Positions 10,341 through 23,098 of a DNA stretch of 64,000 nucleotides are shown piece by piece; position 1 is the first letter of the stretch, and each line of letters opens with the position of its first letter. Under the pieces are notes generated by a model that did not search any database, was not told where the DNA came from, and worked only from the letters and a program-made list of their open reading frames with translations. A program made the position numbers and the translations under genes. The stretch is from Cheilinus undulatus. Lineage: Eukaryota > Chordata > Actinopteri > Labriformes > Labridae. The DNA is taken from the NCBI RefSeq assembly GCF_018320785.1, contig NC_054886.1:36230520-36294519 (forward strand), in the 5' to 3' direction.

Positions 10341-13300
10341 TTTTTCTCTAAAGTCTAAGTTTAATCCAAGAATTCTGACTTTAATCTCAGAATTTTGACT
10401 TTAATCTCACAATTCTGACTTTGATCTCAGAATTCTGAATATAACCTCAGAAGTCTGACGTTAATCTAAAAATGTTGAATTTGATCTCAGAATTCTGACT
10501 TTAATCTCAAAATTCTGACTTTGATCTCAGAATTCTGACTTTAATCTCAAAATTCTGACTTTAATCTCAGAATTCTTACTTTAATCTCAAAATTCTGACT
10601 TTGATCTCAGAATTCTGACTTTAATCTCAGAATTTTGACTTTGATCCCAGAATTCTGACTTTAATCTCACAATACTGACTGTAATCTCAGAATTCTAACT
10701 TTAATCTCACAATACTGACTGTAATCTCAGAATTCTGACTTTAATCTCAGAATTCTGAATATAACCTCAGAAGTCTGATGTTAATCTAAAAATTTTGAAT
10801 TTGATCTCAGAATTCTGACTTTAATCTCAAAATTCTGACTTTAATCTCAGAATTCTTACTTTAATCTCAAAATTCTGACTTTGATCTCAGAATTCTTACT
10901 TTAATCTCATAATTTTGACTTTGATCCCAGAATTCTGACTTTAATCTCACAATACTGACTGTAATCTCAGAATTCTAACTTTAATCTCACAATACTGACT
11001 GTAATCTCAGAATTCTGACTTTAATCTCAGAATTCTGACTTTAATCTCACAATACTGACTGTAATCTCAGAATTCTGACTTTAATCTCACAATACTGACT
11101 TTGATCTCAGAATTCTGACTTTAATCTCAGAATTCTGACTTTAATCTCACAATACTGACTGTAATCTCAGAATTCTGACTTTAATCTCAGAATCCTGACT
11201 TTAATCTCACAATACTGACTTTGATCTCAGAATTCTGACTTTAATCTCACAATACTGACTGTAATCTCAGAATTCTGACTTTAATCTCAGGATTCTGACT
11301 TTAATCTCAGAATTTTGACTTTGATCCCAGAATTCTGACTTTAATCTCAGAATTCTGACTTTGATCTCAGAATTCTGACTTTAAGAATTTTGACTTTAAT
11401 CTAAGAATTTTGACTTTGATCTTAGAATTCTGACTTTAATCTAAAAGTTCTTACCTTAAACTAAGAATTCCGACTTTAATCTAAGAATTCTGACTTTGTC
11501 CTCAGAATTTTGACTTTGATCTCAGAATTCTGACTTTGATCTCAGAATTCTTACTTTAATCTCAGAATTCTGACTTTAAGAATTTTGACTTTAATCTTAG
11601 AATTCTGACTTTAATCTCAGAATTCTGACTTTAATCTCAGAATTCTGACTTTAAGAATTTTGACTTTAATCTTAGAATTCTGACTTTAATCTAAAAGTTC
11701 TTACCTTAATCTCAGGATTCTGACTTTAATCTAAGAATTTTGACTTTGATCTTTGAATTCTGACTTTAATCTAAAAGTTCTTACCTTAATCTCAGAATAC
11801 TGACTGTAATCTCAGAATTCTGACTTTAATCTCAGAATTCTGACTTTGATCTCAGAATTCTGACTTTAATCTCAGAATTCTGACTTTAAGAATTTTGACT
11901 TTAATCTTAGAATTCTGACTTTAATCTAAAAGTTCTTACCTTAATCTCAGGATTCTGACTTTAATCTAAGAATTTTGACTTTGATCTTTGAATTCTGACT
12001 TTAATCTAAAAGTTCTTACCTTAATCTAAGAATTCTTACTTTAATCTCAAAATTCTGACTTTGATCTCAGAATTCTTACTTTAATCTCATAATTTTGACT
12101 TTGATCCCAGAATTCTGACTTTAATCTCACAATACTGACTGTAATCTCAGAATTCTAACTTTAATCTCACAATACTGACTGTAATCTCAGAATTCTGACT
12201 TTAATCTCAGAATTCTGACTTTAATCTCACAATACTGACTGTAATCTCAGAATTCTGACTTTAATCTCACAATACTGACTTTGATCTCAGAATTCTGACT
12301 TTAATCTCAGAATTCTGACTTTAATCTCACAATACTGACTGTAATCTCAGAATTCTGACTTTAATCTCAGAATCCTGACTTTAATCTCACAATACTGACT
12401 TTGATCTCAGAATTCTGACTTTAATCTCACAATACTGACTGTAATCTCAGAATTCTGACTTTAATCTCAGGATTCTGACTTTAATCTCAGAATTTTGACT
12501 TTGATCCCAGAATTCTGACTTTAATCTCAGAATTCTGACTTTGATCTCAGAATTCTGACTTTAAGAATTTTGACTTTGATCAAAGAATTTTGACTTTGAT
12601 CTTAGAATTCTGACTTTAATCTAAAAGTTCTTACCTTAAACTAAGAATTCCGACTTTAATCTAAGAATTCTGACTTTGTCCTCAGAATTTTGACTTTGAT
12701 CTCAGAATTCTGACTTTGATCTCAGAATTCTTACTTTAATCTCAGAATTCTGACTTTAAGAATTTTGACTTTAATCTTAGAATTCTGACTTTAATCTCAG
12801 AATTCTGACTTTAATCTCAGAATTCTGACTTTAAGAATTTTGACTTTAATCTTAGAATTCTGACTTTAATCTAAAAGTTCTTACCTTAATCTCAGGATTC
12901 TGACTTTAATCTAAGAATTTTGACTTTGATCTTTGAATTCTGACTTTAATCTAAAAGTTCTTACCTTAATCTCAGAATACTGACTGTAATCTCAGAATTC
13001 TGACTTTGATCTCAGAATTCTGACTTTAATCTCAGAATTCTGACTTTAAGAATTTTGACTTTAATCTTAGAATTCTGACTTTAATCTAAAAGTTCTTACC
13101 TTAATCTCAGGATTCTGACTTTAATCTAAGAATTTTGACTTTGATCTTTGAATTCTGACTTTAATCTAAAAGTCACAATACTGACTGTAATCTCATAATT
13201 CTAACTTTAATCTCACAATACTGACTGTAATCTCAGAATTCTGACTTTAATCTCAGAATTCTGACTTTAATCTCACAATACTGACTGTAATCTCAGAATT

Positions 13301-16140
13301 CTGACTTTAATCTCACAATACTGACTATAATCTCAGAATTCTGACTTTAATCTCAGAATTCTGACTTTAATCTCACAATACTGACTTTGATCTCAGAATT
13401 CTGACTTTAATCTCACAATACTGACTGTAATCTCAGAATTCTGACTTTAATCTCAGGATTCTGACTTTAATCTCAGAATTTTGACTTTGATCCCAGAATT
13501 CTGACTTTAATCTCAGAATTCTGACTTTGATCTCAGAATTCTGACTTTAAGAATTTTGACTTTAATCTAAGAATTTTGACTTTGATCTTAGAATTCTGAC
13601 TTTAATCTAAAAGTTCTTACCTTAAACTAAGAATTCCGACTTTAATCTAAGAATTCTGACTTTGTCCTCAGAATTTTGACTTTGATCTCAGAATTCTGAC
13701 TTTGATCTCAGAATTCTGACTTTAATCTCAGAATTCTGACTTTAAGAATTTTGACTTTAATCTTAGAATTCTGACTTTAATCTCAGAATTCTGACTTTAA
13801 TCTGAGAATTCTGACTTTAAGAATTTTGACTTTAATCTTAGAATTCTGACTTTAATCTAAAAGTTCTTACCTTAATCTCAGGATTCTGACTTTAATCTAA
13901 GAATTTTGACTTTGATCTTTGAATTCTGACTTTAATCTAAAAGTTCTTACCTTAATCTCAGAATACTGACTGTAATCTCAGAATTCTGACTTTAATCTCA
14001 GAATTCTGACTTTGATCTCAGAATTCTGACTGTAATCTCAGAATTCTGACTTTAAGAATTTTGACTTTAATCTTAGAATTCTGACTTTAATCTAAAAGTT
14101 CTTACCTTAATCTCAGGATTCTGACTTTAATCTAAGAATTTTGACTTTGATCTTTGAATTCTGACTTTAATCTAAAAGTTCTTACCTTAATCTCAGAATA
14201 CTGACTGTAATCTCAGAATTCTGACTTTAATCTCAGAATTCTGACTTTGATCTCAGAATTCTGACTTTAATCTCAGAATTCTGACTTTAAGAATTTTGAC
14301 TTTAATCTTAGAATTCTGACTTTAATCTAAAAGTTCTTACCTTAATCTCAGAATTCTGACTTTAATCTAAGAATTTTGACTTTGATCTTTGAATTCTGAC
14401 TTTAATCTAAAAGTTCTTACCTTAATCTCAGGATTCTGACTTTAATCTAAGAATTTTGACTTTGTCCTCAGAATTTTGACTTTGATCTCAGAATTCTGAC
14501 TTTGATCTCAGAATTCCTACTTTAATCTCAGGATTCTGACTTTGATCTCAGAATTCTGACTTTGATCTCACAATACTGACTTTGATCTCAGAATTCTGAC
14601 TTTGATCTCAGAATTTTGACTTTGATCTCAGAATTTTGACTTTGATCTCAGAATTCTGACTTTGATCTCAGAATTCCTACTTTAATCTCAGGATTCTGAC
14701 TTTGATCTCAGAATTCTGACTTTGATCTCAGAATTTTGACTTTAATCTAAAAGTTCTTACCTCAATCTAAGAATTCGGACTTTTATCTCAGAATTCTGAC
14801 CTTAATCTCAGAATACTGACTTTGATCTCAGAATTCTGACTTTGATCTCAGAATTCTGACTTTGTCCTCAGAATTTTGACTTTGATCTCAGAATTCTGAC
14901 TTTGATCTCAGAATTCTTACTTTAATCTCAGGATTCTGACTTTGATCTCAGAGTTCTGACTTTGATCTCAGAATTCTGACTTTGATCTCAGAATTCTGAC
15001 TTTAATCTCAGGATTCTGACTTTGATCACAGAATTCTGACTTTGATCTCAGAATTTTGACTTTAATCTCAGAATTTTGACTTTGATCTCAGAATTCTTAC
15101 TTTGATCTCAGAATTCTGACTTTAATCTCAGAATTCTGACTTTGATCTCAGAATTCTGACTTTAATCTTAGAATTCTGACTTTAAGAATTTTTACTTTAA
15201 TCTAAGAATTTTGACTTTGATCTTAGAATTCTGACTTTAATCTAAAAGTTCTTACCTTAATCTAAGAATTCTGACTTTAATCTAAGAATTTTGACTTTGT
15301 CCTCAGAATTTTGACTTTGATCTCAGAATTCTGACTTTGATTTCAGAATTCTTACTTTAATCTCAGGATTCTGACTTTGATCTCAGAATTCTGACTTTGA
15401 TCTCAGAATTTTGACTTTGACCTCAGAATTCTGACTTAAGCTCAGAATTCTGACTTTGATCTCAGAATTCTGACTTTGATCTCAGAATTCTGACTTTAAT
15501 CTAAAAGTTCTTACCTTAATCCAACAATTCTGACTTTAATCTAAGAATTTTGACTTTGTTCCCAGAATTTTGACTTTGATCTCAGAATTCTGACTTTGAT
15601 CTCAGAATTCTGACTTTAATCTCAGGATTCTGACTTTGATCTCAGAATTCTGACTTTGATCTCAGAATTTTGACTTTGATCTCAGAATTCTGACCTTAAT
15701 CTCAGAATACTGACTTTAATCTCAGAATTCTGACTTTAATCTCAGAATTTTGACTTTGATCTCAGAATTCTGACTTTGATCTCAGAATTCTGACTTTAAT
15801 CTCAGAATTCTGACTTTGATCTCAGAATTCTGACTTTGATCTCAGAATTCTGACTTTAAGAATTTTGACTTTGATCTCAGAATTCTGAATTTAATCTAAG
15901 AATTCCGAATTTAATCTCAGAATTTTGACTTTATGAATTCAGAATTTAATCTAAGAATATGACTTTACCTAAGAATTCTGACTTTAATCTCAGAATTTTG
16001 ACTTTAATCTCAGGATTTTGACTTTAACCTCAGAATTTTGACTTTAATCTCAGAATTTTCACTTTAATCTAAGAATTCTGACTTTAATCTCAGAATTTTG
16101 ACTTTAATCTCATTAATCTCAGGTTCTGAATTTTTACCCC
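10341..16140. repeat. 5.8 kb array of a 20-bp unit (EcoRI-site-rich satellite)
   Basis: About 285 copies of a 20-bp unit, agaattctgactttaatctc, with variants such as actttgatctc, aatactgactgtaatctc, aaaagttcttacctt and the shortened actttaagaatttt. GAATTC occurs in a large share of the units. Variant strings recur as blocks: the rare string cttaaactaagaattccgac occurs near 11461, 12641 and 13627, so higher-order duplication of about 1.18 kb and 0.99 kb is present. The edges (after about 15870) are more degenerate. Confidence 0.97.
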
Positions 16141-16674
16141 AGAATTGTAGGGGAAAACAACTTTGTCCCAACTATCTCTAATTCTCTTGTGTATAAATTA
16201 GAGTAAAAACCTCATTTTATCGTGGAGACTGTCTGAATCCACTCACGGACCCCTGGGTTCCACCAGAGTTCTCCTGGAAATGTTTATAAGAGCCGATCTG
16301 GTTTGTGAGGATGAGTGTGGTGGCGGCGGCAGTGGGGGGCGGGCAGGAATGTTCCTGACTCTGACTGGTTTAGTGATGGGCGACCTCTTTCTCTCTAATC
16401 AGGTGATTGATGAGCCGCTCTCTCTCCCTCTGCTCGTCCCGGGTTTATGTGCGTTGTTGATGACGTCAGAGGCTGAATGGGGGGCGGAGTTTCGTCTGAC
16501 TTGGACAAAGACGGTGGGGGGTCATTAAACACAAACACACACCTATCCTGGGACCATGTGAACCCTGGGAGACCCGCCCCCTTCCACAGGAAATAGTTGC
16601 CAAGGAGGATGGAGTCGCCGCGGTGACAGTTTACGAGGAGGCAGGAGGAGCGAGGTCAGAGGTCACGGGTGTCT

Positions 16675-16705
<31 letters not shown>

Positions 16706-16720
16706 CTGAGCTGTGATTGG
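16141..16720. promoter_or_regulatory. Unique GC-richer island with CRE, GC boxes and (AG)n
   Basis: Non-repetitive stretch between the 20-bp array and old repeats. It holds TGACGTCA at 16461-16468, ggggcggag shortly after it, and an (ag)n microsatellite at 16675-16701. The 82-codon plus-strand frame across it is Gly-rich without a recognisable domain. Possible enhancer of the natriuretic peptide gene downstream, by position only. Confidence 0.3.
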
Positions 16721-16849
16721 CTGAAACATGATGAGAATGGGGTCACAGATATAGGTGAGACTAACCTGCCCATGTGTAGATCAGATCACCTGGATCTACC
16801 TGCTGGTAACCATGGCACCCATGGACCATTTAGGCACCTACGGAAGATT

Positions 16850-17901
16850 CTCAACCAATCAGAACTGGCTCAAGGACTCCTGGACGACCCAGCTATCAGC
16901 CATCAGAACCAATGAGGATGTTAAAGAGATTCCAGGATCTTTGAAGAGATGAAGCCTTTCAGGGATACCTGTGACTGCTGCAAAGATCTGATACCCCCTA
17001 ACCAGCTCTAAGTCCTGGAACACAATCAAGACCTCCAGAATTATCCAGAAGGACAGCGTATCTTCTAAAACAAATCCAAGGACCTCTGCAAAGGATTCCA
17101 GGGATCCTGGACTCTCAAAAAGCACTCACTTAGGCTTCACAGTGGCTTCCCAAAATATCTGTGGCTCTTTCAAGGACCTCCGCAAAGGATTCCAGGCATC
17201 TTTACAACCATCACTGTAATCTTTCCAAGGACTTAAAAACATCATACAAAACCCCACTTTGCATCTAGGAAATTTTTTTAAGGACCCTTATTTATTGATG
17301 TTTGTTGTGTATTTCAGACCCAGAGCCTTTCCAGGAGCATTAGACCCTTTTTAAGGACTCCTTGTATCTGAAACCCATCCAGGTCCCCTGGTAGAACTCC
17401 ACTGATTAATATACCGACTCACTGAAGTCTGGAATAATTTCTTTGCACAATTTCTGTCTGGAAGTTACACTTTAGAAATGATCCTGGAATCTTTAAGGAG
17501 TGCAGAAGAATCTCCAGTGACTTTAGGAGCCTTTTCAAGGACTTATGGACCCTCAGACATAGCCCAAACATTCTCAAGGCCTTATCATCTCCAGGTTCCC
17601 TTTGAAAGCACTGGAGGCTTTACGGTAATATTTCAAGGACCATTCAAACTCTGCCTGATATTTGTAATCCCTTCCAAAAGCACATGACCTTTTAAGGACT
17701 CCTTGAGTCACAACTTTGACGTGTGATGATCCTCAAGGACCCTTAAAAGCCTGGGATTATTTCTTCTTACTTTATTTTAGCCTCCTCAGAGGCATACGCT
17801 ACATTTTCAAGGATCCTGGGATCATTAAAGAACTGCAGGAATCTTCTCAGGACTTAAAAACCTTTACCAGAGCTCCAAAAGACTTTTTAGATCATCTTCA
17901 G
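16850..17901. repeat. Degenerate dispersed repeat region, left part
   Basis: Ancient diverged repeats sharing ttccaggagca, ccctttttaaggactccttg and caaggacct motifs. Similar strings recur near 17327, 19028, 19261, 20089 and 20600. No coding signal is present. Confidence 0.5.
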
Positions 17902-18914
17902 CAGGGTTCATCAAGTCCATCTGCACCAGGGCCAGATTTAGTCTCAACAGAAACTCTGGGGGCCGGATTTTCAAATACACAAAAATCAATGAACATTTTG
18001 GTCTGACTGAAACATCACTGCAGTAGTATTTGTGTTTGCCTTTAAACTACAGGACATTTTTAGTCATCACCAGTGAGATCTATCTCTGTTATCTATAACC
18101 CAGCAGGCCTGACAACAGGATTGGCCGGACCCCTGAAAATCACAGAGAATGGGCCCTCCCTGATCTTCTTTTAGCACCATTATTAACCTGTTTTGACACT
18201 TTTAACCCCTTTTTGATACTTTTTGCCTCTGTAACCCAATTTTTTGCATGATTTTAACCCCTTTAAAACCACTTTTTCTGCATGTTTTATCCCCTTTATG
18301 CCACTATTATCAATTTTTGCCCCTTTTCTTTAATTTTTGCCACTTTTTAACCCCTTTAATTACATTTTTTAACAATTTTTGCCACTTTAAAACCATTTTT
18401 CAAACTTTTAACCCCTTTTTTGCCTCATTAACCCAATTTTTTAAAAAGATTTTAAACCACTTTTTCTGCACGTTTTATCCCTTTATGCCACTCTATCAAT
18501 TTTTTCCACTTTTCAACAATTTTTTTCCACTTTTTAACCCTTTTTCTTTACTTTCTTGCACTATTTTTTATCATTTGTAACCAATTTTTGATACCTTTGA
18601 CCCTTTTCCTCCTTTACCATTTTTGAGCTTTTTTTTCTGCCAATTTTTTACAACACTTCTGCCAACCTTAACCATTTTTTAAATTTCATTTAATTTTGAC
18701 AGTAAATTTCTGTAAAACAGATCAACTGGTTTGTCACTCTAAAACTATTTTAATGTTAATTGGGTTGGATTTAACAGCTGCAGACATTTAAAGCAAAAAG
18801 ATAATCTTAAAATCTTCTTTTCCTCCTTTACTGAATTTAATGATCTTTCGGGGGCCGGACAGGAAGCTTTGGGGGTCCTGATGTGGCCCCCGGGCCGCCA
18901 GTTGATGATCAGTG
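17902..18914. mobile_element. hAT-like non-autonomous DNA transposon (copy 1)
   Basis: The element begins cagggttcatcaagtccatc and ends ggccgccagttgatgatcagtg, whose complement starts cactgatcatcaactgg, so the termini are inverted and similar (shared TCATCAA). The flanking 8-mers atcttcag (17894-17901) and atctacag (18915-18922) match 7 of 8, as expected for an hAT target-site duplication. The interior is low-complexity gccactttttaacccctttt repeats and has no transposase frame. A related copy lies at 32563-34260. Confidence 0.75.
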
Positions 18915-19555
18915 ATCTACAGGCTCATGAAGCGCTGAAAGCATCAGAGGAACTTTTCAAGGACTGTTCAAGCTCCCTGTTCAAGGTTTTAATCTTTTTT
19001 TACATCTTTATATACCATGAATCTTTCCAGGAGCACTGGGCCCTTTTTGGAGGCTCCTTGGATCATATCACTGATTTGTAAAGACCATCAAGGAGCCCTT
19101 AAATCTTTTCAAGGACCTATAAACCTTTATGCAGAGCTCCCAGAATGTCCTCATGGACTTTGCTGATCATCTTTGGAAGGCCTGAAAGCATCGTGGTAAT
19201 ATTTCAGGACTGTTTACGCTCCCTGCTCAATCTTTATTAACTATTTAAACTTTGATTCTTTCCAGGAGCACCGGGCCCTTTTTGGAGGCTCCTTGAATCG
19301 TATCATTTATCTGTAACAACCCTCAAGGACCCGTTTGAACCTGTTAAAGTCACCTGGCAGAACTCAAACGATCATTTATCATCCTCATCGGAGCCTGAGA
19401 TGATTTCCTGAAATCTTCATCCTCACATGCAGACGGGCGTTAGACGTTCCATGATCCTAGAGGACTCACAGATGCTCGCAGGTCTTCTCAGGACCTTTTC
19501 ACCCCTCGACGGTTCCAGGCCCCCTCACAACAATCCCTGAACTTTTCAAGGCGTC
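18915..19555. repeat. Degenerate dispersed repeat region, middle part
   Basis: Two recognisable related segments (near 19021 and 19257) share ttccaggagcac and gggccctttttggaggctcc. They look like an old duplication of about 235 bp. No gene is seen. Confidence 0.5.
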
Positions 19556-19599
19556 CCGTCCTTCAGATTAAAAACAGATTAGCTTTGTTTTGATTATTT

Positions 19600-19760
19600 T
19601 GGCCAACGCTGGCGTCTGATTGGCTGATATTTTTGTCTTCGTGTCCACTCCGTCCCACAGTCGTCTCATCCATTGACCGTGTCTGTTGGTGGGAGCCGTC
19701 GTCGGGGGTAACAGCAGGAAGAATGTGTGACATCACAGCACCGGGTCATATATAACCCAG
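19600..19760 (+). promoter_or_regulatory. TATA promoter inferred for the natriuretic peptide gene
   Basis: TATATAA at 19749-19755, preceded by attggctg (inverted CCAAT, near 19618) and tgtgacatcac (CRE-like, near 19725). It is unique sequence embedded in old repeats and is followed by an ATG-free 200-bp stretch ending in a perfect GTGAGT donor. Assignment to the peptide gene at 23.1 kb is inferred from strand and distance. Confidence 0.5.
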
Positions 19761-19779
19761 AGTCCTGGGGTCCTCAGGC

Positions 19780-19980
19780 AGACCAGCGACCCGTCCTGGA
19801 TCTGAGACAGGACAGACCCAGACCTCATCCAGAGACTGACAGACTTTAGGACGTCTCCTGTCAGGACCAGAATCGGTTATTTTTGATTACCGGACGACCA
19901 GCAGCGCCCCCTGGAGTTTGTTGGGATTTTGATTTAATTTTGGGTTTTTATTGAAGTTTCTGTCTTCACCCTTTGAGACG
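19780..19980 (+). other. Putative non-coding first exon of the natriuretic peptide gene
   Basis: The stretch starts about 25-30 bp after the TATA box, contains no ATG over about 200 bp, and ends GAGACG|GTGAGT (donor at 19981). The next coding exon starts ATG directly after a pyrimidine-rich tract and acaaag (23093-23098), a plausible acceptor, implying a 3.1 kb intron. No transcript evidence is available here. Confidence 0.4.
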
Positions 19981-19985
19981 GTGAG

Positions 19986-20860
19986 TTCATCTCTAACACT
20001 TCAACTCATCTTCATTTAGACGGGTTCTAAAACCTCTCCCGGTCCATTTAAGACCCCTGTTTGATATTTGTTATTTATGAAAGACCTACCAGGAGAGCAC
20101 CACACCTTTAAAGGAGCCCTTAAATCATATCACTGATTTTTAATGGCCCTAAAAGACCCGTGAAACCCATCAAGGTCACCTGGTCAAGGACCAAAACTTT
20201 TATCATAAGGCCTGGAAAGATCTCCTTACTCCAGGGACCCTGGACTCTGAAAAAGCAAAGATTTAGCCTTCTCGAGGATCTCCCTAAATTTCTGTGATAT
20301 CCCCAATGACCCCTGGAACTCTGAGAATCTCTCAACTCCAGCAGGAGCCCGGGGACAATTTCTAAATGTTCCTTGAATGGTATTTAAAACTCCAGGATGT
20401 CTTCAAGGGAAACTTTAAATCTATATAAACCCTCCTAGAGTCCTCGGTTACCTGGAACTCTTTAAAACCTTATCCAGGCCCCCCAAAACATTCTCAAGGA
20501 CTCCTGATTATCTCCAGGGTCCTCTGGAAGGACTGGAGCTCCAGGGAGAATCCTGAAAAGGCCCATTCAAGCTCCCTGTTTGTCATTTATTCAAGACCTT
20601 GAAATTTTCCAAGACTCCTTCTAAGAAGTCCTTGAATCATATCACTGAGAACCTTCTCAGGGACCATTTTGATGAATCCTAACCCTGCAGACCTCTGAAC
20701 CTCCTCCTGGATCTTCTCATGACCCTTTAGTAGCTCAAGGATTCCAGGTACCTTCACAGCTATTACTGGAATCTTTTAAAGGACTTCTAAATCCTGATCT
20801 AAGCCCCCAGGACAATTTCAAGGATGTAAAACTTAATCAACCAGGCTTCAATGATAAAAA
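19986..20860. repeat. Degenerate dispersed repeat region, right part
   Basis: Continuation of the caaggacc / ggagcccttaaatcatatca repeat family (copies near 20089 and 20600). It would lie within the inferred first intron of the peptide gene. No coding exon is visible. Confidence 0.45.
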
Positions 20861-20899
20861 ACAGACTCTAAAGAGATTTAAATAAAAAAGAATAAATAC

Positions 20900-23010
20900 A
20901 AAAGTATATACAAAATCCAGTTTTTAATAATGATTTCATCTATTAAGGGAAAAAGCCATTCAAACAGATCTGGCACTAGATTTACATGTGCTACAAAATC
21001 ATTTCTAAGGCTTCTGGACTAAAGGGAATCATGGTGAGAGCCATTATCCACAAATGAAGAAAACTTGGACAAATGAAGAGCTCAAAAAGCGGCATGGCAT
21101 GGAAACATCTAAGGAAATTCAAGAACAGATGAGAAGCAAAGTCACTGACATCTATCACTGACATGACACTGAGAGCCATTACCCACAAATGGAGAAAAAC
21201 TGGGAACAGTGGTGAACCTTCCCAGGAGTAGCTGGCCTACCAACATGACTCAAAGAGAACATGGACGACTCATCCAGGAGGTCCCAGAAGAACCAGAACC
21301 ACATCTAAAGATCAACAAAGGAAAGGATGGAATGTTTTATAAGCTGTGATGACATCATTCTAAAAGGCAGGATGGAATGTTTTATATGCTGTGATGACAT
21401 CATACTGAAAGGAAAGGATGGAATGAGTTATAAGCTGTGATGAAATTGTTCTAAAAGGAAAGGATGAAATGTTTTGTAAGCTGTGATGACATCATACTGA
21501 AAGGCAAGGATGGAATGTTTTATAAGCTGTGATGAAGTCATTCTATAATGAAATGATGAAATGTTTTATAAGCTGTGATGAATCATACTGAAAGGCAAGG
21601 ATGAAATGTTTTATAAGCTGTGATGAAGTCATTCTAAAAAGAAAGGATGAAATGTTTTATAAGCTGTGATGAAGTCATTCTAAAAAGAAAGGATGAAATG
21701 TTTTATAAGCTGTGATGACATCATTCTAAAAGGAAAGGATGGAATGTTTTATGAGCTATGATGACATCATTCCAAAAGGAAAGGATGGAATGTTTTATGA
21801 GCTGTGATGACATCATTCCAAAAGGAAAGGATGGAATGTTTTATGAGCTGTGATGACATCATTCTAAAAAGAAAGGATGAAATGTTTCATAAGTTGTGAT
21901 GACATCATTCTAAAAGGAAATGATGGATTTTTAAAAAAAGTTTTGAAGACAACAGCTTGAAAGGCAAGGATGGAATGTTTTTCTAAGATTTAATACCATA
22001 AAAGAAGGAATGTCTACAAGCTTTGATGACATCCTCTTCAAAGACAAAGATGGATTTTTTTATAAACTTTGATGACATCATCTTCAAAGAAAAAAATGGA
22101 ATGTTTACAACATTTAAAACCATTTTTATAGGCAAGAATAGAATGTTTTGTAAGCTTTGATGACATCATCTTCAAAGTCAGACATGGAATGTTTTTCTAA
22201 GATTTGATACCATAAAAGATTGAATGTTTACAAGTTTTGATGATACCATCTTCAAAGGGAAAGATGGGATGTTTTATAAGCTGTGATCCATTCCATCCTC
22301 TGCCTATGAAAGGAAGAGTATGGAACTTTGGTGAGGCGGGGGATGTTGGGGCATTTTCCCTCCTTTTTCCTATCAGCCATGGTTGAAGAAAGTTGGGTGG
22401 AACTGGAGCGGAGAGAGAGAAACCCTCGCTCCTAAAAGTTGCCAACAAAGGGCAGTGAACATGAGAAAGAACGTTCTAGAAGGTGTGTGTCCCGCTCCCC
22501 TTTGTAAAACTAACCCAGCATTTCATCAGAAGAACATCAGACCAACAGTCAGACATGGTGGTGGTAGTGTGATGGTCTGGACCAGGACCTGGACCACTAG
22601 AACCATGAATTCTGCTCTCTACCAGAAAATCCTGAAGGAGAATGTCTGACCATCAGTTCACAACCTCATTTCAAGCACACTCGGGTTATGGAGTAGGACC
22701 ATGATCCCAAACACACCAGCAAGTCCACCTCTGAATGGACTGAAGACTAAAAGAAGGTTCTGGAGTGGTCTAGTCAGAGTCTGGACTTAGATCTGACTGA
22801 GATGCTGTGGCGTGACCTTAGACAGGCCGTTCATGCTGGAAAGGTTTGGATGGATTTAGCCTTAATAAATGAAATCATCATTTAAACTCTGACGTTAGTG
22901 TTGACTCAGGTTATCTCTGTCTGATATGAACACTAGTCTGATGATCTGAAACATTTTAATGTGACAAATATAAAAAATAAGAATTCAGGAAGGAGGAAAA
23001 TACGTGCCGA
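20900..23010 (+). mobile_element. Tc1/mariner-like transposon relic, interrupted by a satellite
   Basis: The left piece (about 21000-21310) contains degraded N-terminal transposase sequence, with residues resembling the AIIHKW and PRSGRP-type DNA-binding region. The right piece (about 22510-22860) keeps FHQKNIRPTVRHGGGSVMVW and MNSALYQKILKENV. Beyond that are broken remnants of the SPDLxPIEMLW region, the usual Tc1 catalytic C-terminal block. The 3' end (about 22870-23010) resembles Tc1 3' flanks. Frameshifts and stops make it inactive. A 46-bp satellite (21317-22290) sits between the halves. The relic ends about 90 bp before the peptide hormone ATG. Confidence 0.75.
21317..22290. repeat. 46-bp minisatellite inside the Tc1 relic
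   Basis: About 21 copies of a unit of roughly 46 bp containing ggatggaatgttttataagc, then tgtgatgacatcattctaaa. It is homogeneous at 21320-21920 and degraded to the right, where cttcaaag-containing variants appear (22020-22260). Those right-hand variants are intermediate with the 47-bp array at 26148-27802. Confidence 0.92.
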
Positions 23011-23098
23011 TCACATGACAGGATATTTGGATGCTGAGGTTTTCTGTTTAATCTGGTTTAATCTAAATTTTTGTCTTCTGTTTTACCTCAAAACAAAG

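Noticed and set aside
10341-16140. Possible CRISPR array
   Set aside because: The repeats are contiguous with no unique spacers, the genome is a vertebrate one, and there are no cas genes.
16280-16528. 82-codon plus-strand frame in the CRE island
   Set aside because: Gly-rich chance frame without a domain; regulatory motifs explain the region better.
22383-22649. 88-codon frame as an active transposase gene
   Set aside because: Only the HGGGSVMVW-type block is intact; flanking parts are frameshifted and interrupted, so it is a relic.
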